Notes: generated by a model not told the origin, from the letters alone. A DNA stretch of 64,000 nt from Olleya sp. Bg11-27 (GCF_002831645.1 NZ_CP025117.1:1929514-1993513); one strand, 5' to 3'. Positions 47,145 through 55,933 are shown, counted from the first letter of the stretch. Numbers and translations: made by a program.

Positions 47145-47857
47145 TATTTTTGCTTAGCGACTTCGTAATTAATGTATTTTTTCTTCATCCATAAATAGGC
47201 AAAACAATCCATTAAAGGTCCTAAAAGTCTGTTCCAAACGCCAAATTTAGCTTCTCCAGCAACTCTAGGAAAGTGTTGTACGGTTATTTGTTTCGTTTTT
47301 CCGTTTTGTAACATAATCATGGCTGGTAAAAAACGGTGCAATCCTTTAAACATTGGAATACGTTTAGCATAATCTGTTTTGATTACTTTTAAAGGACACC
47401 CTGTGTCATCCATCCCGTCTTTTGTAAAAGCACGTCTAATACCATTAGCAATTTTAGACGACATGTTTTTTACAAAACTATCCTTACGGTTAGAACGAAC
47501 ACCGGTAACTAAATCGAATTCACCAATATGTTCTAGTAGCAGATTAAAGTCTTCGGGAGCTGTTTGTAAGTCAGAGTCTATATACCCAACCAGTTCAGTT
47601 GTTGTATAGTCAAAACCAGCTTTTATGGCAGCACTTAAACCGCGATTCTCTTTAAATAATATATAGTCGAAAGCGTCATGTTTGTTACAGATAGCTTCAA
47701 TTAATGTTTGACTTTTATCTTTTGAGCCATCATTAACAAATAATATTTTAGTTGTTTTGGTTGCTATCTGCGTGTAAGCTAATAATTCCTTTTCAACTCT
47801 TAGTAAATTATCTTCCTCATTATATACAGGAACGATGATGGTAAATTCGTAATTCAT
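47144..47857 (-). CDS. polyprenyl-phosphate glycosyltransferase (DPM1/ArnC-like GT2)
   Basis: 237 residues: GT-A start IIVPVYNEEDNLLRVEKEL, FVNDGSKDKS, then the metal-binding YIDSDLQTAPED, and a conserved GCPLKV region. It has no C-terminal membrane helices, as in soluble DPM1-type synthases. It probably loads a sugar onto undecaprenyl phosphate, which the LAB_N protein and the GT39 enzyme encoded next would then use. First gene of the operon, divergent from the epimerase. Confidence 0.88.
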   Translation of the reverse strand: MNYEFTIIVPVYNEEDNLLRVEKELLAYTQIATKTTKILFVNDGSKDKSQTLIEAICNKHDAFDYILFKENRGLSAAIKAGFDYTTTELVGYIDSDLQTAPEDFNLLLEHIGEFDLVTGVRSNRKDSFVKNMSSKIANGIRRAFTKDGMDDTGCPLKVIKTDYAKRIPMFKGLHRFLPAMIMLQNGKTKQITVQHFPRVAGEAKFGVWNRLLGPLMDCFAYLWMKKKYINYEVAKQK

Positions 47858-47951
47858 AAACCTATTTTAGTGCTACAAATGTATTGTTTTTTAGAGAATT
47901 GAAATTAGTATCGAAAAAAAATATGTTTCTTTGTAGTATAGAAATTCACTT

Positions 47952-48893
47952 ATGAAGATTTTAGTTACGGGAGCAGCAGGTTTTATAGGCTCTCACACAT
48001 GCGAACGTTTACACGATTTAGGTCATGATGTTGTTGGTTTAGATAATTTTAATGATTATTACAGCGTAAAGCTGAAAACCTTAAACGAAAAGGCGCTTTT
48101 AGAAAAAGGAATCAAGATTATTAATACCGATTTAAGAGATGTTAATCTAGGTGAAATCTTACCAAAAGATATTAACTATATTTTTCATTTTGCTGCACAG
48201 CCGGGTATTTCGGCAAGTTCAACTTTTGAAGATTATTTTACAAATAATATTATTGCAACCAAAAACTTAATTGATTATGCTTTAGAGTGTCAAAATTTAG
48301 AGTTGTTTGTAAATATAGGGACCTCTTCAATTTATGGATTGGAAGCAACCTTTCCAGAAAGTAAGGCACCAAAACCAGCATCGCATTATGGGGTTACTAA
48401 ACTAGCTGCAGAACAATTGGTATTACAAAAAAGTAGAGAGTTGCTGTTTAAAAGCTGTTCGCTGCGTTTATATTCTGTGATTGGACCAAGAGAACGTCCG
48501 GAGAAAATGTACACCAAATTAATAGCGTGTGCCTATAATGGAGAGTCTTTCCCATTATACGATGGAAGTGCATCACATTTACGTAGTTTTACCTATGTTG
48601 GAGATATCGTAGATGGTATTGTTAGTGTTATTGGTAATGATGCTAAAGTAGATGGCGAAATTATTAATCTTGGGACAGAAATAGAGCATACTACGCAAGA
48701 GGGTATTGAGGCAGTTGAGAAAGTTATTGGACAGTCTATAAAAATTGAGAACGTAAAAGCTAGAGTAGGAGATCAATTACGTACTAAAGCTAATATTGAT
48801 AAAGCTAGGCAATTATTAGATTATAATCCTCAAACTACTTTGCTAGAAGGAGTGAAAGCACAGGTAGCATGGTATAAGGCTAATTTTTTGTAA
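47952..48893 (+). CDS. NAD-dependent nucleotide-sugar epimerase/dehydratase
   Basis: 313-residue extended short-chain dehydrogenase. The NAD-binding motif is GAAGFIGSH (7-15), the catalytic set is Ser in NIGTSSIYG and the YxxxK motif YGVTK. The N-terminal stretch LDNFNDYYSVKLK resembles UDP-glucuronate 4-epimerases, so a UDP-hexuronate or UDP-hexose substrate is likely. It is divergent from the GT2/LAB_N/GT39 operon and could supply its sugar donor. Confidence 0.88.
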   Translation: MKILVTGAAGFIGSHTCERLHDLGHDVVGLDNFNDYYSVKLKTLNEKALLEKGIKIINTDLRDVNLGEILPKDINYIFHFAAQPGISASSTFEDYFTNNIIATKNLIDYALECQNLELFVNIGTSSIYGLEATFPESKAPKPASHYGVTKLAAEQLVLQKSRELLFKSCSLRLYSVIGPRERPEKMYTKLIACAYNGESFPLYDGSASHLRSFTYVGDIVDGIVSVIGNDAKVDGEIINLGTEIEHTTQEGIEAVEKVIGQSIKIENVKARVGDQLRTKANIDKARQLLDYNPQTTLLEGVKAQVAWYKANFL

Positions 48894-48936
48894 ACGTAAT
48901 GTGTAATAATTAACTATTCTTTTTAGAATTATAATT

Positions 48937-48978
48937 AAAAAAGGTAGATATATTTATATAAATATATCTACCTTTTTT
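48937..48978. terminator. bidirectional terminator between epimerase and alginate lyase genes
   Basis: Perfect 42-base palindrome: a 20-bp arm (AAAAAAGGTAGATATATTTA) and its complement around a 2-base centre, with A-run and T-run at the ends. It serves both convergent genes. Confidence 0.93.
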
Positions 48979-49017
48979 GATAAAGTATTCTATTACTATA
49001 TTAAGATTTTTGAGGTC

Positions 49018-51375
49018 TTAATTTTTTATAACTTTTTTAGATTCAATAATTTCACCATTTTCATTAAATAGCATAATTACGTATATTCCATCTTCAATAG
49101 TATTATCTAATACAACTTTATTATTAGAACTTATCTTTGATTTTTCATAGACTAATTTACCATAAATATTAAATATTTTTAAAGATTGTTTTTCTTTAGT
49201 GTCTGTATGGTTCTCTATTTTAACTGTTAAGTTAGTTTTAGATGAGTTAGTATAAGTCTTAATAGATGGTTGAACATTTCTATTTGATGATGTTGGTGAA
49301 AAATCAGGACCTTGCCCGTCAGTATAATCGGAGCCACTTCCATCAGTACATTTTGCTCTAATTTGCCATTCGTAAGTAGAACTTGTGTTGACATCTGTTA
49401 GCGTTACACTTCCTGTAGTAATACTATTTTTGTATCTCCAGTCAGAATCTCCTGTTTTTTTGTAACGTACATTATAATGATCTACGCTAGAATAGTAATC
49501 CCAGTTAAAAGTAACGGTATTGTTTGTAAGATTACTTATGTATAATCCTGTTGGTGTATCGCTACATGATGGTGTTATAGAAGTTTCATTTGACGACGTT
49601 GGTAAAAAGTCAGGACCTTGTCCATCAGAATAATTAGATCCAGATCCATCAGTACATTTCGCTCTAATTTGCCATTCGTAAGTAGAACTGGTATTAACAT
49701 CTGTTAATATTACACTTCCTGTATGGATACTATTTATATATCTCCAATCAGAGTCTCCTATTTTTTTGTAACGTACATTATAATGATCTACACTTGAAAC
49801 ATAGTTCCAATTTAAGGTAGCGCTATTGCTAGTTAAGTTGCTAATATTTAAGCCAGTTGGTGTGTCACTACAATTTGCTGAAGATGAATTTGATGTTGTT
49901 TTAAAGTTAGGTCCTTGTGCATCAGAATAATTAGATGCAGAGTCATCAGCACATTCAGCTATAATCTGCCACTCATAATCCGTGTCTTCATTCAAATTAG
50001 TTAACGTAACATTGCCTGCAGTAATTGAATATTTAAAACTCCAAGTAGTGTTGCCTACTTTTCTAAATCTCACGTTGTAATGGTCAATAGCGGTGTCAAT
50101 ATTCCAGTTTAAAGTAGCTTCAGTTGTTGAAACATTGGTTATAGTTAATCCTGAAGGAGCTATCGCATTACAAGTTGCACTTGTTACAGTGGTTATAAAG
50201 TTGGCCCCTTGAGCATCTGAATAGTTAGATCCAGATCCATCAGCACATTTAGCTCTGATTTGCCATTCGTAATCTGTATCAGTAGCAAGGTTGTTTAAAG
50301 TAATACTTCCTGTAGTTATAGAAGATTCGTTAATCCATGTAGTCGACCCAACCTCTTTATATCTTACATTGTAGTGGTCAATAGTAGTATTGTAATTCCA
50401 ACTTAACGTCGCTTGAGTACTAGACACATTAGAAACGGATAGTCCTGAAGGCGCTGTTGCATTACACGAAATTGGGGTTACAACACCTGCATCTGCGTGA
50501 TCGACATACATGTCATAAACAACGACTTCTCCATAGTTGTTAGGGTTATCTGTATCGTCTCCTTCTTTTGTTGGATTACTTTGTGTGTAATTACCAACTT
50601 TAAAGTAAGCATCATCATAATCAATATCCATTAATATTTCATTACCATTATCTTTTACTAAATAAGAAGAAGCATTTCCGCTTTGGTAAGCTGCTTTTAA
50701 ATTACCATCTTCACTATAATATACGTAATGTTTATCATCAAGTACTTCAAAAATAACCTCGTGCAAGGTCCCTAATGCGTAATTATTAGTTATCGTTACA
50801 TTACTTCTTAACTCACCGCCATTAAAACTTAAAAAAAGATGATCGTCTTCTAGTCTTACCACTAAAGCGTCATCAATTCCTTCCGATTTATTTCCATGAA
50901 TTTGTGTTGCGACTAACTGGTTTACATTAATAGGTAAGTGGGTTATTGCTTGTTTTACGTATATAACATGTCTACCTTCTGTTGTCCAGTATTTGTCAGA
51001 CTCGCCATCAATGTCTCTTTCTCTTAATTCAGATCGTATGTTTTTCGAATTAGGAGTCGTACCATTGTCAGAACGGACAGGAGCGTAAAATACGATACCA
51101 TCATTAGTAGAGTTTACATAATAAAATTCGTTGTTATCTTCTCCGCATAACGTTTTGTCTTCTTCGCTTGTTGGGTAAGTAATTTTCCATTGTTCGCAAT
51201 GTGGATACGTGGTATTATCTGATATGTTGGAATTCCATGCATTTAATAAGTCAGAGGGCACTAAATTAGATTGCGCTTTTACTTGACAAATAAATGTAGC
51301 AGAAAACAACATCCCAGTAATAAAAAATTGTAATAATCTTTCTTTGATTTTGGGTGTTTGTAAGTTTTGTTTCAT
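49018..51375 (-). CDS. secreted PL7 alginate lyase with four FN3 domains and T9SS sorting domain
   Basis: 785 residues. The signal peptide (cleavage near VKAQ, residue 35) is preceded by an unusually long basic N-region. The alginate-lyase domain (about 38-297) has the PL7 active-site motifs RSELRE (114-119), QIH (158-160) and YFKVGNYTQ (257-265), so it should cleave alginate by beta-elimination. Four fibronectin III domains follow (about 303-398, 400-494, 501-594, 603-696), then a T9SS type A sorting domain to the end. It is not in a polysaccharide utilisation locus: no SusCD pair or further lyases are adjacent. Confidence 0.93.
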   Translation of the reverse strand: MKQNLQTPKIKERLLQFFITGMLFSATFICQVKAQSNLVPSDLLNAWNSNISDNTTYPHCEQWKITYPTSEEDKTLCGEDNNEFYYVNSTNDGIVFYAPVRSDNGTTPNSKNIRSELRERDIDGESDKYWTTEGRHVIYVKQAITHLPINVNQLVATQIHGNKSEGIDDALVVRLEDDHLFLSFNGGELRSNVTITNNYALGTLHEVIFEVLDDKHYVYYSEDGNLKAAYQSGNASSYLVKDNGNEILMDIDYDDAYFKVGNYTQSNPTKEGDDTDNPNNYGEVVVYDMYVDHADAGVVTPISCNATAPSGLSVSNVSSTQATLSWNYNTTIDHYNVRYKEVGSTTWINESSITTGSITLNNLATDTDYEWQIRAKCADGSGSNYSDAQGANFITTVTSATCNAIAPSGLTITNVSTTEATLNWNIDTAIDHYNVRFRKVGNTTWSFKYSITAGNVTLTNLNEDTDYEWQIIAECADDSASNYSDAQGPNFKTTSNSSSANCSDTPTGLNISNLTSNSATLNWNYVSSVDHYNVRYKKIGDSDWRYINSIHTGSVILTDVNTSSTYEWQIRAKCTDGSGSNYSDGQGPDFLPTSSNETSITPSCSDTPTGLYISNLTNNTVTFNWDYYSSVDHYNVRYKKTGDSDWRYKNSITTGSVTLTDVNTSSTYEWQIRAKCTDGSGSDYTDGQGPDFSPTSSNRNVQPSIKTYTNSSKTNLTVKIENHTDTKEKQSLKIFNIYGKLVYEKSKISSNNKVVLDNTIEDGIYVIMLFNENGEIIESKKVIKN
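49288..50469 (-). repeat. four tandem FN3-encoding repeats (~300 bp each)
   Basis: Within the alginate lyase gene, four segments encode the same pattern (DHYNVR..., then DYEWQI / TYEWQI and SNYSDAQG / SNYSDGQG). Repeats 3 and 4 are much more alike than the others at both protein and DNA level, which points to recent duplication or gene conversion between them. Confidence 0.85.
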
Positions 51376-51698
51376 TTTGTAGGTTTTATTTGGTTTGAAG
51401 GATATACGATGAAAGTCTTATTTTGGATGATGAAATACTGTTTTTTGTTAATTAACGGAAAGGATGTATTAGCAATAGTATTAAACAATTTTAAATGTTT
51501 CGTGACTTAACCAGTTGTAAATGTCGATAATAAGTTCTTCTAGAAAATAAAAAAGACTAGTTATGTTCTGGTAGAAGAATAGGATGATTGTTAAAAAAAG
51601 TAATAAAGGGGTAATTAAAACCAATCATTTTGTAAACAATCTCTCCAAAATAAATTCTTAAATTTTTTTAGACTAAAAAAAGGATATGGTTGCAGGTT
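51376..51698. other. AT-rich intergenic stretch upstream of the alginate lyase
   Basis: It should contain the promoter of the minus-strand lyase gene, but I see no convincing TAnnTTTG box, hairpin, repeat or small gene in it. Confidence 0.5.
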
Positions 51699-51982
51699 TT
51701 ATGTTAACTCTTCTGAAACTAATTCTATTTTATTTCCGTTTTTATTAATTCTCCAAATCTGTAATCCATCAAACCTATTTCGTTTTACATCTTCAAAGTC
51801 AATTTTAACTTTATATAGTAATTCTGTAGGTTTACCTTGATTATCAAATTCTTCACTTAACTCATTATCGGAATCAATTCTGTTATAAGTTGAAATAATT
51901 ATTTGAAATTTGTTGTCTCTATTTTCTGAAGTGTAGATTTTGTCAGCAGATCTATTTTCTATCCGTTGCGTCGTATATTTAT
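51699..51982 (-). other. out-of-frame 3' coding remainder of the repeat-containing gene
   Basis: Downstream of the AACAG repeat the minus strand stays open for about 95 codons to a TAA at 51699-51701, with clearly protein-like sequence (for example ENRSADKIYTSENRDNKF and DNQGKPTELLYKVKIDFEDV) and no start codon of its own. It is in frame with the upstream gene only if the repeat is shortened by one unit or lengthened by two: ATG to this stop is 623 bases now and 618, a multiple of three, after losing five. Confidence 0.8.
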
Positions 51983-52321
51983 AACAGAACAGAACAGAAC
52001 AGAACAGAACATTGCGTTATATCCATGAATACAACCATCAAACAATAAAAACTTTTTATTTTTTGAAACATCAACCGCATAAATTTTAGATGGTGCAAAT
52101 TCGGTTTGCATAATTAGATTTTTATGCTTGGAATGACGTTGACCGTAATATTTTATACTGAAAAATATATCACCGGATTCTGTTTTTAATGCTCTTCTCC
52201 ATTTGTGTGAATGCAACTTTTTGGGATTAGCTATTTGTTTAACTTTCTTCTCAAAAAATGTTGGGCCTAAATTTTCATTTTGAGTAGTCTTCTCCTTTTC
52301 AAAGGTATCAAATAGTCCCAT
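51959..52321 (-). CDS. hypothetical protein, prematurely ended after an AACAG repeat (phase-off form)
   Basis: 120 residues as the sequence stands. The first ~103 residues (MGLFDTFEKEKTTQ onward) look like a normal cytosolic protein of unknown family. Then the translation enters the pentanucleotide repeat (reads FCSVLFCSV) and stops after 8 unrelated residues. The in-frame continuation would give 205 residues ending VSEELT. I have no function to offer. It lies 9 bases after a small membrane-protein gene on the same strand, probably in the same transcript. Confidence 0.7.
   Translation of the reverse strand: MGLFDTFEKEKTTQNENLGPTFFEKKVKQIANPKKLHSHKWRRALKTESGDIFFSIKYYGQRHSKHKNLIMQTEFAPSKIYAVDVSKNKKFLLFDGCIHGYNAMFCSVLFCSVINIRRNG
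51983..52010. repeat. pentanucleotide microsatellite (AACAG)5.6 inside a coding region
   Basis: 28 bases of perfect five-base repeat. On the coding strand it reads TTCTG repeats. Each gain or loss of a unit shifts the reading frame; only one phase in three gives the long protein. Confidence 0.95.
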
Positions 52322-52330
52322 GATTGAAAT

Positions 52331-52978
52331 TTAACTTGTTTTTGTTCGAATTAATGTTAACGCATTAGTTTTTTTTTTTTGAGCTGTGTAATTTAAAGGT
52401 ATAAAAACATTGTTTTCAGAGGTCTCAATTAGTTTTTCTAATAATTGTAGAATGTCGTCAACCTTATATTCTGTTGTTTTTATTGATATTTCACGTTTTG
52501 TTTTGAAATTAAGTTCTAAGTTTTTGCTAAAGCGATCATAGTGGATTTGAGTAAGTTCATTCAGATTTCTTTTTAGAACCCATCGTCTATTAACAATTAA
52601 TTGATTGCCATTGATGAAAATGGTATAAGGATTTTTTGATTTATAAATAAACCACATTATAGATTCAATAATAGGGGTTATCCATAAAATAAGTATTAAA
52701 TAATCATGATTTAAATAGAAGTCACTGAAAATTAAAAATTGAAATGTCAAAAATAGAGCTATTCCAATATCAAAAATAGAGATTGTTTTCTTCTGACTTC
52801 TAATTTTAAAATTAGAATCAAATGTTGTGTTGATAACAGAATATTCCCATACATAAAAGGTTATATACGTTAAAGTCATTAATAATACTTCTAAAGCAAT
52901 AGTATATTCACTCTTTAAAAATGTTACAGATAGACATAATCCAATTAATAATATTATGATTGTTACAGTGTACTTCAT
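52331..52978 (-). CDS. hypothetical membrane protein
   Basis: 215 residues with four hydrophobic segments (about 3-20, 26-44, 68-86, 92-110), then a soluble C-terminal part (about 115-200) with a PH-like alternation of strands (TIFINGNQLIVNRRWVLKRN, LNELTQIHYD). It resembles DUF-type bacterial PH-domain membrane proteins in outline only. Near the 3' end the gene runs through 12 consecutive A on the coding strand (KKK codons), so its last residues are exposed to slippage. Function unknown. Confidence 0.65.
   Translation of the reverse strand: MKYTVTIIILLIGLCLSVTFLKSEYTIALEVLLMTLTYITFYVWEYSVINTTFDSNFKIRSQKKTISIFDIGIALFLTFQFLIFSDFYLNHDYLILILWITPIIESIMWFIYKSKNPYTIFINGNQLIVNRRWVLKRNLNELTQIHYDRFSKNLELNFKTKREISIKTTEYKVDDILQLLEKLIETSENNVFIPLNYTAQKKKTNALTLIRTKTS
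52369..52380. repeat. 12-base T homopolymer near the 3' end of the membrane-protein gene
   Basis: On the coding strand it is A12, encoding part of QKKKT, 13 codons before the stop. Changes in length would alter the C-terminal ~13 residues. Confidence 0.85.
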
Positions 52979-53162
52979 TTAAATAGTTGTCAATTTGTAA
53001 TTGTTGTTACTCTTATATATATTAAATATCACAAATCCAAAGCAATAGTTTTTTTGCGGCATAATCAAACAGAATATCTAATAGCGATACACTACACTAA
53101 TCTCAACAAACAATCTGAGACAGCTAAAGGAGTAGTGTTATTGCTTTTAATAAGCTATTATT

Positions 53163-53807
53163 TCAATTAAGCTTAATGACCTTGTTTTTTATTGCATAAA
53201 GAACTAGTCCAATTCTGTTTTTTACTTCTAATTTATCAAATAAAACATCTCTGTAACCATCGATAGTTTTAGGGCTTAAAAACATTTTTGCAGCAATCTC
53301 TTTATAAGTTAATTCTGAGCAGACCAATTTTATAAACTCAATCTCTCTGTCTTTTAATTTTGGTTTTTTATTTGGGTCTTCGGTTAAGGAGTTTATTAAA
53401 ATATTAGAGACCTTTTTAGTGTGATAGTAGCCATTTATCATGACTTCGTTTAAAGTAAATTCTAACGTTTTTTTTTCGACATCTTTTAATAAGTAACCTT
53501 TTGCACCAGCTTTAAGCATTTTAATAATGCTTAGGTCATCGTCTACAACGGATAAAGCTATAACCTTAATATCAGGAAAATGGTCTTTTAAAAATTGTGT
53601 GGTTTCTATACCATTCATTATTGGCATATTAACATCCATTAATACTATATCTGGAGTATTGTTAGGCGTTTTTAATTTTGTAACTAACTCTTTTCCATTT
53701 TTACATAAATATAAAACCTCGAAATTATCAAAAGAGTTTACAAGTATGCTAATTGCTTGAGAAAGCAAAACATAATCTTCTACAATTACTACGCTGTAAG
53801 GTTTCAT
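53163..53807 (-). CDS. NarL/LuxR-type response regulator
   Basis: 214 residues. The receiver domain (1-120) has Asp58 as phosphorylation site (VLMDVNMP), an acidic pair VEDY near the start, and Lys in LLKDVEKK. The C-terminal LuxR-type helix-turn-helix (about 150-212) reads LTYKEIAAKMFLSPKTIDGY. Last gene of the lipoprotein-TM-kinase-regulator operon, overlapping the kinase gene by 4 bases. The obvious target is the divergent promoter region at 55876-56233. Confidence 0.93.
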   Translation of the reverse strand: MKPYSVVIVEDYVLLSQAISILVNSFDNFEVLYLCKNGKELVTKLKTPNNTPDIVLMDVNMPIMNGIETTQFLKDHFPDIKVIALSVVDDDLSIIKMLKAGAKGYLLKDVEKKTLEFTLNEVMINGYYHTKKVSNILINSLTEDPNKKPKLKDREIEFIKLVCSELTYKEIAAKMFLSPKTIDGYRDVLFDKLEVKNRIGLVLYAIKNKVIKLN

Positions 53808-54559
53808 CCTAATAGTTCTTTATAAAAAATTTGTAATTGGGTACCTTCATTTATTTTAGATGTAATGGTTGCTTCTGCATTTATTAGTTGCGCTCTTTTA
53901 ATAATGTTTTTAATACCCATTCCGTTAGGGATTTGTTCATTATTACTATTATTAAAACCTTGACCATTGTCTTTAGCTGTTATTTGTACAGTATTGTTTA
54001 GATATTGTATTGTTATCTCTAATGTGGTAGCTTTGGCGTGTTTGATTGTATTGGATAAAAATTCTTGAATAATTCTAAAAAAAACAATTTCTACTTCATT
54101 GTCTAAATGGACTTCATTACCTATTACATTTACTTTAGCCTTTAAGTATTCTAATTTATTTAGTCTGTCTGTTTCTTGTATAATGGCAGATACTAAAGAA
54201 CTATTTTTAAGCGTTTCTGGGCTTATAGACTTTGATAAGGCTCTAAGCTCTTTTAACCCTTTGTCTAAAGTTAGTAAAATATCTTCTTTATTAGTGCTGT
54301 TTTGAAGCTGAATTTTTGCTAAGGTTAGCAATTGTCCTATATTATCGTGTAATTCCCAGCTAATGTTTCTAAAGGTTTCTTCTCTTATTTCTATTTGTGT
54401 TTTTGCTATTTCTTGTCCAAAGCGTTTTTCAGAGTCTTTTTGTTTTAATATTAAGGTGTTTTTTCTTTTTTGAAATACAATAAAAAGTACTATTAGCATA
54501 ATACATAAAAACACTAGTATAAAAACTGCTATTAAAATTGCTTGTCCTTCTCGCTGCAT
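53804..54559 (-). CDS. sensor histidine kinase (HisKA_3 / NarX-type)
   Basis: 251 residues from ATG 54559 (MQREGQAILIAVF). An earlier in-frame start at 54580 would only add seven residues inside the preceding gene. One membrane helix (about 6-29), a short coiled coil, the HisKA_3 phosphoacceptor helix with His71 (SWELHDNIGQ), and an HATPase domain (N-box SNTIKHAK, G1 DNGQGF, G2 GMGIKNI). With almost no sensor domain of its own, it probably relies on the membrane protein encoded before it, whose gene it overlaps by 28 bases. Confidence 0.9.
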   Translation of the reverse strand: MQREGQAILIAVFILVFLCIMLIVLFIVFQKRKNTLILKQKDSEKRFGQEIAKTQIEIREETFRNISWELHDNIGQLLTLAKIQLQNSTNKEDILLTLDKGLKELRALSKSISPETLKNSSLVSAIIQETDRLNKLEYLKAKVNVIGNEVHLDNEVEIVFFRIIQEFLSNTIKHAKATTLEITIQYLNNTVQITAKDNGQGFNNSNNEQIPNGMGIKNIIKRAQLINAEATITSKINEGTQLQIFYKELLG

Positions 54560-55188
54560 ACAAAACCTATGATAAAACAAATGTTCATAATAATACTTAA
54601 AATATATTCTACCATAAATATACTTTGATAATTATCAAATTCTTCCCAATAATTTCTAATAATCCGTGTTGGTATTTTTCCAACAAAATAAAGTAATAGT
54701 CCAATGCTAATCCAAAACAGAAGGTTTTTTGATATGTATAGTATTTTATTACTGTTTAAAATGTCTAGAAAATAAAACGAAATACTAATAATTATAAAAA
54801 CAGCACCTACTATAAAAGGGATGGTTTGTATTTGAGTTAAATAATTTTGAAACCCAATATTTACTATAAAACTTAAAATGTAAAAAACAATAAAGTAGCT
54901 TATCCATTGTTTATGTTTTAATTTTTCAACATACTTTTTATAAAGGTAAAGTAAAAAAGTAAAATTGATTAGATGATAAATGTTATAAATAATAAAATTT
55001 GAGCCATACAAAGCATACCAATAACTACCAAAAAACTCAATTAAAACAATAAGCCAAAGTAAAATTAAGAAGTGTTTTAAATACGTGTACTTATATTTAA
55101 AGAAGTAAATTGAACCTATTATCGCTGTAATAAGTTCAATATACTTAACACTATGTTTTAAGTTTAAAAAAGAAATTTCTATTAGCAT
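54532..55188 (-). CDS. multi-pass membrane protein, putative sensory partner of the kinase
   Basis: 218 residues, almost wholly hydrophobic, with six to seven membrane helices and several aromatic residues and charges in the loops (SYWYALYGSN, NYWEEFDNYQ). I recognise no catalytic motif. Position between a lipoprotein gene (3-base gap) and a kinase lacking an input domain (28-base overlap) suggests it senses a signal in or across the membrane. Inferred from context only. Confidence 0.75.
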   Translation of the reverse strand: MLIEISFLNLKHSVKYIELITAIIGSIYFFKYKYTYLKHFLILLWLIVLIEFFGSYWYALYGSNFIIYNIYHLINFTFLLYLYKKYVEKLKHKQWISYFIVFYILSFIVNIGFQNYLTQIQTIPFIVGAVFIIISISFYFLDILNSNKILYISKNLLFWISIGLLLYFVGKIPTRIIRNYWEEFDNYQSIFMVEYILSIIMNICFIIGFVCSEKDKQF

Positions 55189-55191
55189 CGA

Positions 55192-55875
55192 TTAATCTTC
55201 TTTTTTTGGAGGTGGCGCAAGCTCTCCCTCATTTAAAATTGTACTAGTTAATTCCGTTTTGAATTTTGGTAAAAACGAAAAATTGAAACCTGCTTTTTGC
55301 TGTGTTTTTTGTGTTTTATAATATTTGTTTATTCTTTCTTTTTTATCCTGCGTATCATATACTAAAGACTCTAAAATGGTAAACTGACCTTTAATAGGGT
55401 TTGAATTATCATTTGGTTGTATTGCAAATGGTAAATGGTTTAAGGTTTTAAATTTTGATTTTGCAATTGCATTCTCTACCGTTGGAACAAAAAATACAGT
55501 TTGTTGATTTGCAAATTTATCAGAGGTTTTGTTGTTGTATCTACCCAAGTAGACTCTAATGCCAGATACGTTTTCTTTTGGATTTGCTTTTTGAATGGCA
55601 TCAATATAATTTATGTATTGTCTCATTTGATCTAAACTAAACCAAGCAAATTCTGTGTCTATAAACTGTTGATCTTTATAAATTTTTTTAAGCACAGGAT
55701 TAATCACCCGCTCTTTAAGTTGTTTTTCGGTATTAAACATATTTATAGCTTTTTCAATTTTCACGATTTGCTTTGGAGGTATTTCATTAGGCTTTTTATT
55801 CCCAAATTCGCAAGAATTAATTAGTAATATAACGGTTGCTAAAAATAAGAGTTTTAATGCGCTTAGTTTTTTCAT
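55192..55875 (-). CDS. lipoprotein, first gene of the sensory operon
   Basis: 227 residues. The signal peptide ends in a lipobox (INSC, Cys22). The mature part has no domain I know; it is mixed alpha/beta with an IRVYLGRYNNKT segment and a Pro/acidic C-terminus (APPPKKED). Together with the downstream membrane protein and kinase it may form an envelope sensor. The promoter must lie in the 55876-56233 region shared with the seven-gene operon. Confidence 0.78.
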   Translation of the reverse strand: MKKLSALKLLFLATVILLINSCEFGNKKPNEIPPKQIVKIEKAINMFNTEKQLKERVINPVLKKIYKDQQFIDTEFAWFSLDQMRQYINYIDAIQKANPKENVSGIRVYLGRYNNKTSDKFANQQTVFFVPTVENAIAKSKFKTLNHLPFAIQPNDNSNPIKGQFTILESLVYDTQDKKERINKYYKTQKTQQKAGFNFSFLPKFKTELTSTILNEGELAPPPKKED

Positions 55876-55933
55876 AATGTTTTGTAGTTTAAGGGTTTAG
55901 TTGTTGTACAAAGCTACATTTTTTAATTGCTTA

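Noticed and set aside
49288-50469. Regular ~300-bp repeats considered as a satellite or CRISPR-like array
   Set aside because: They are in-frame FN3 domains of the alginate lyase, with diverged units and no spacers.
53163-53807. LuxR-type regulator as a quorum-sensing receptor
   Set aside because: It has a phosphoacceptor receiver domain and a partner kinase; there is no autoinducer-binding domain or luxI gene.
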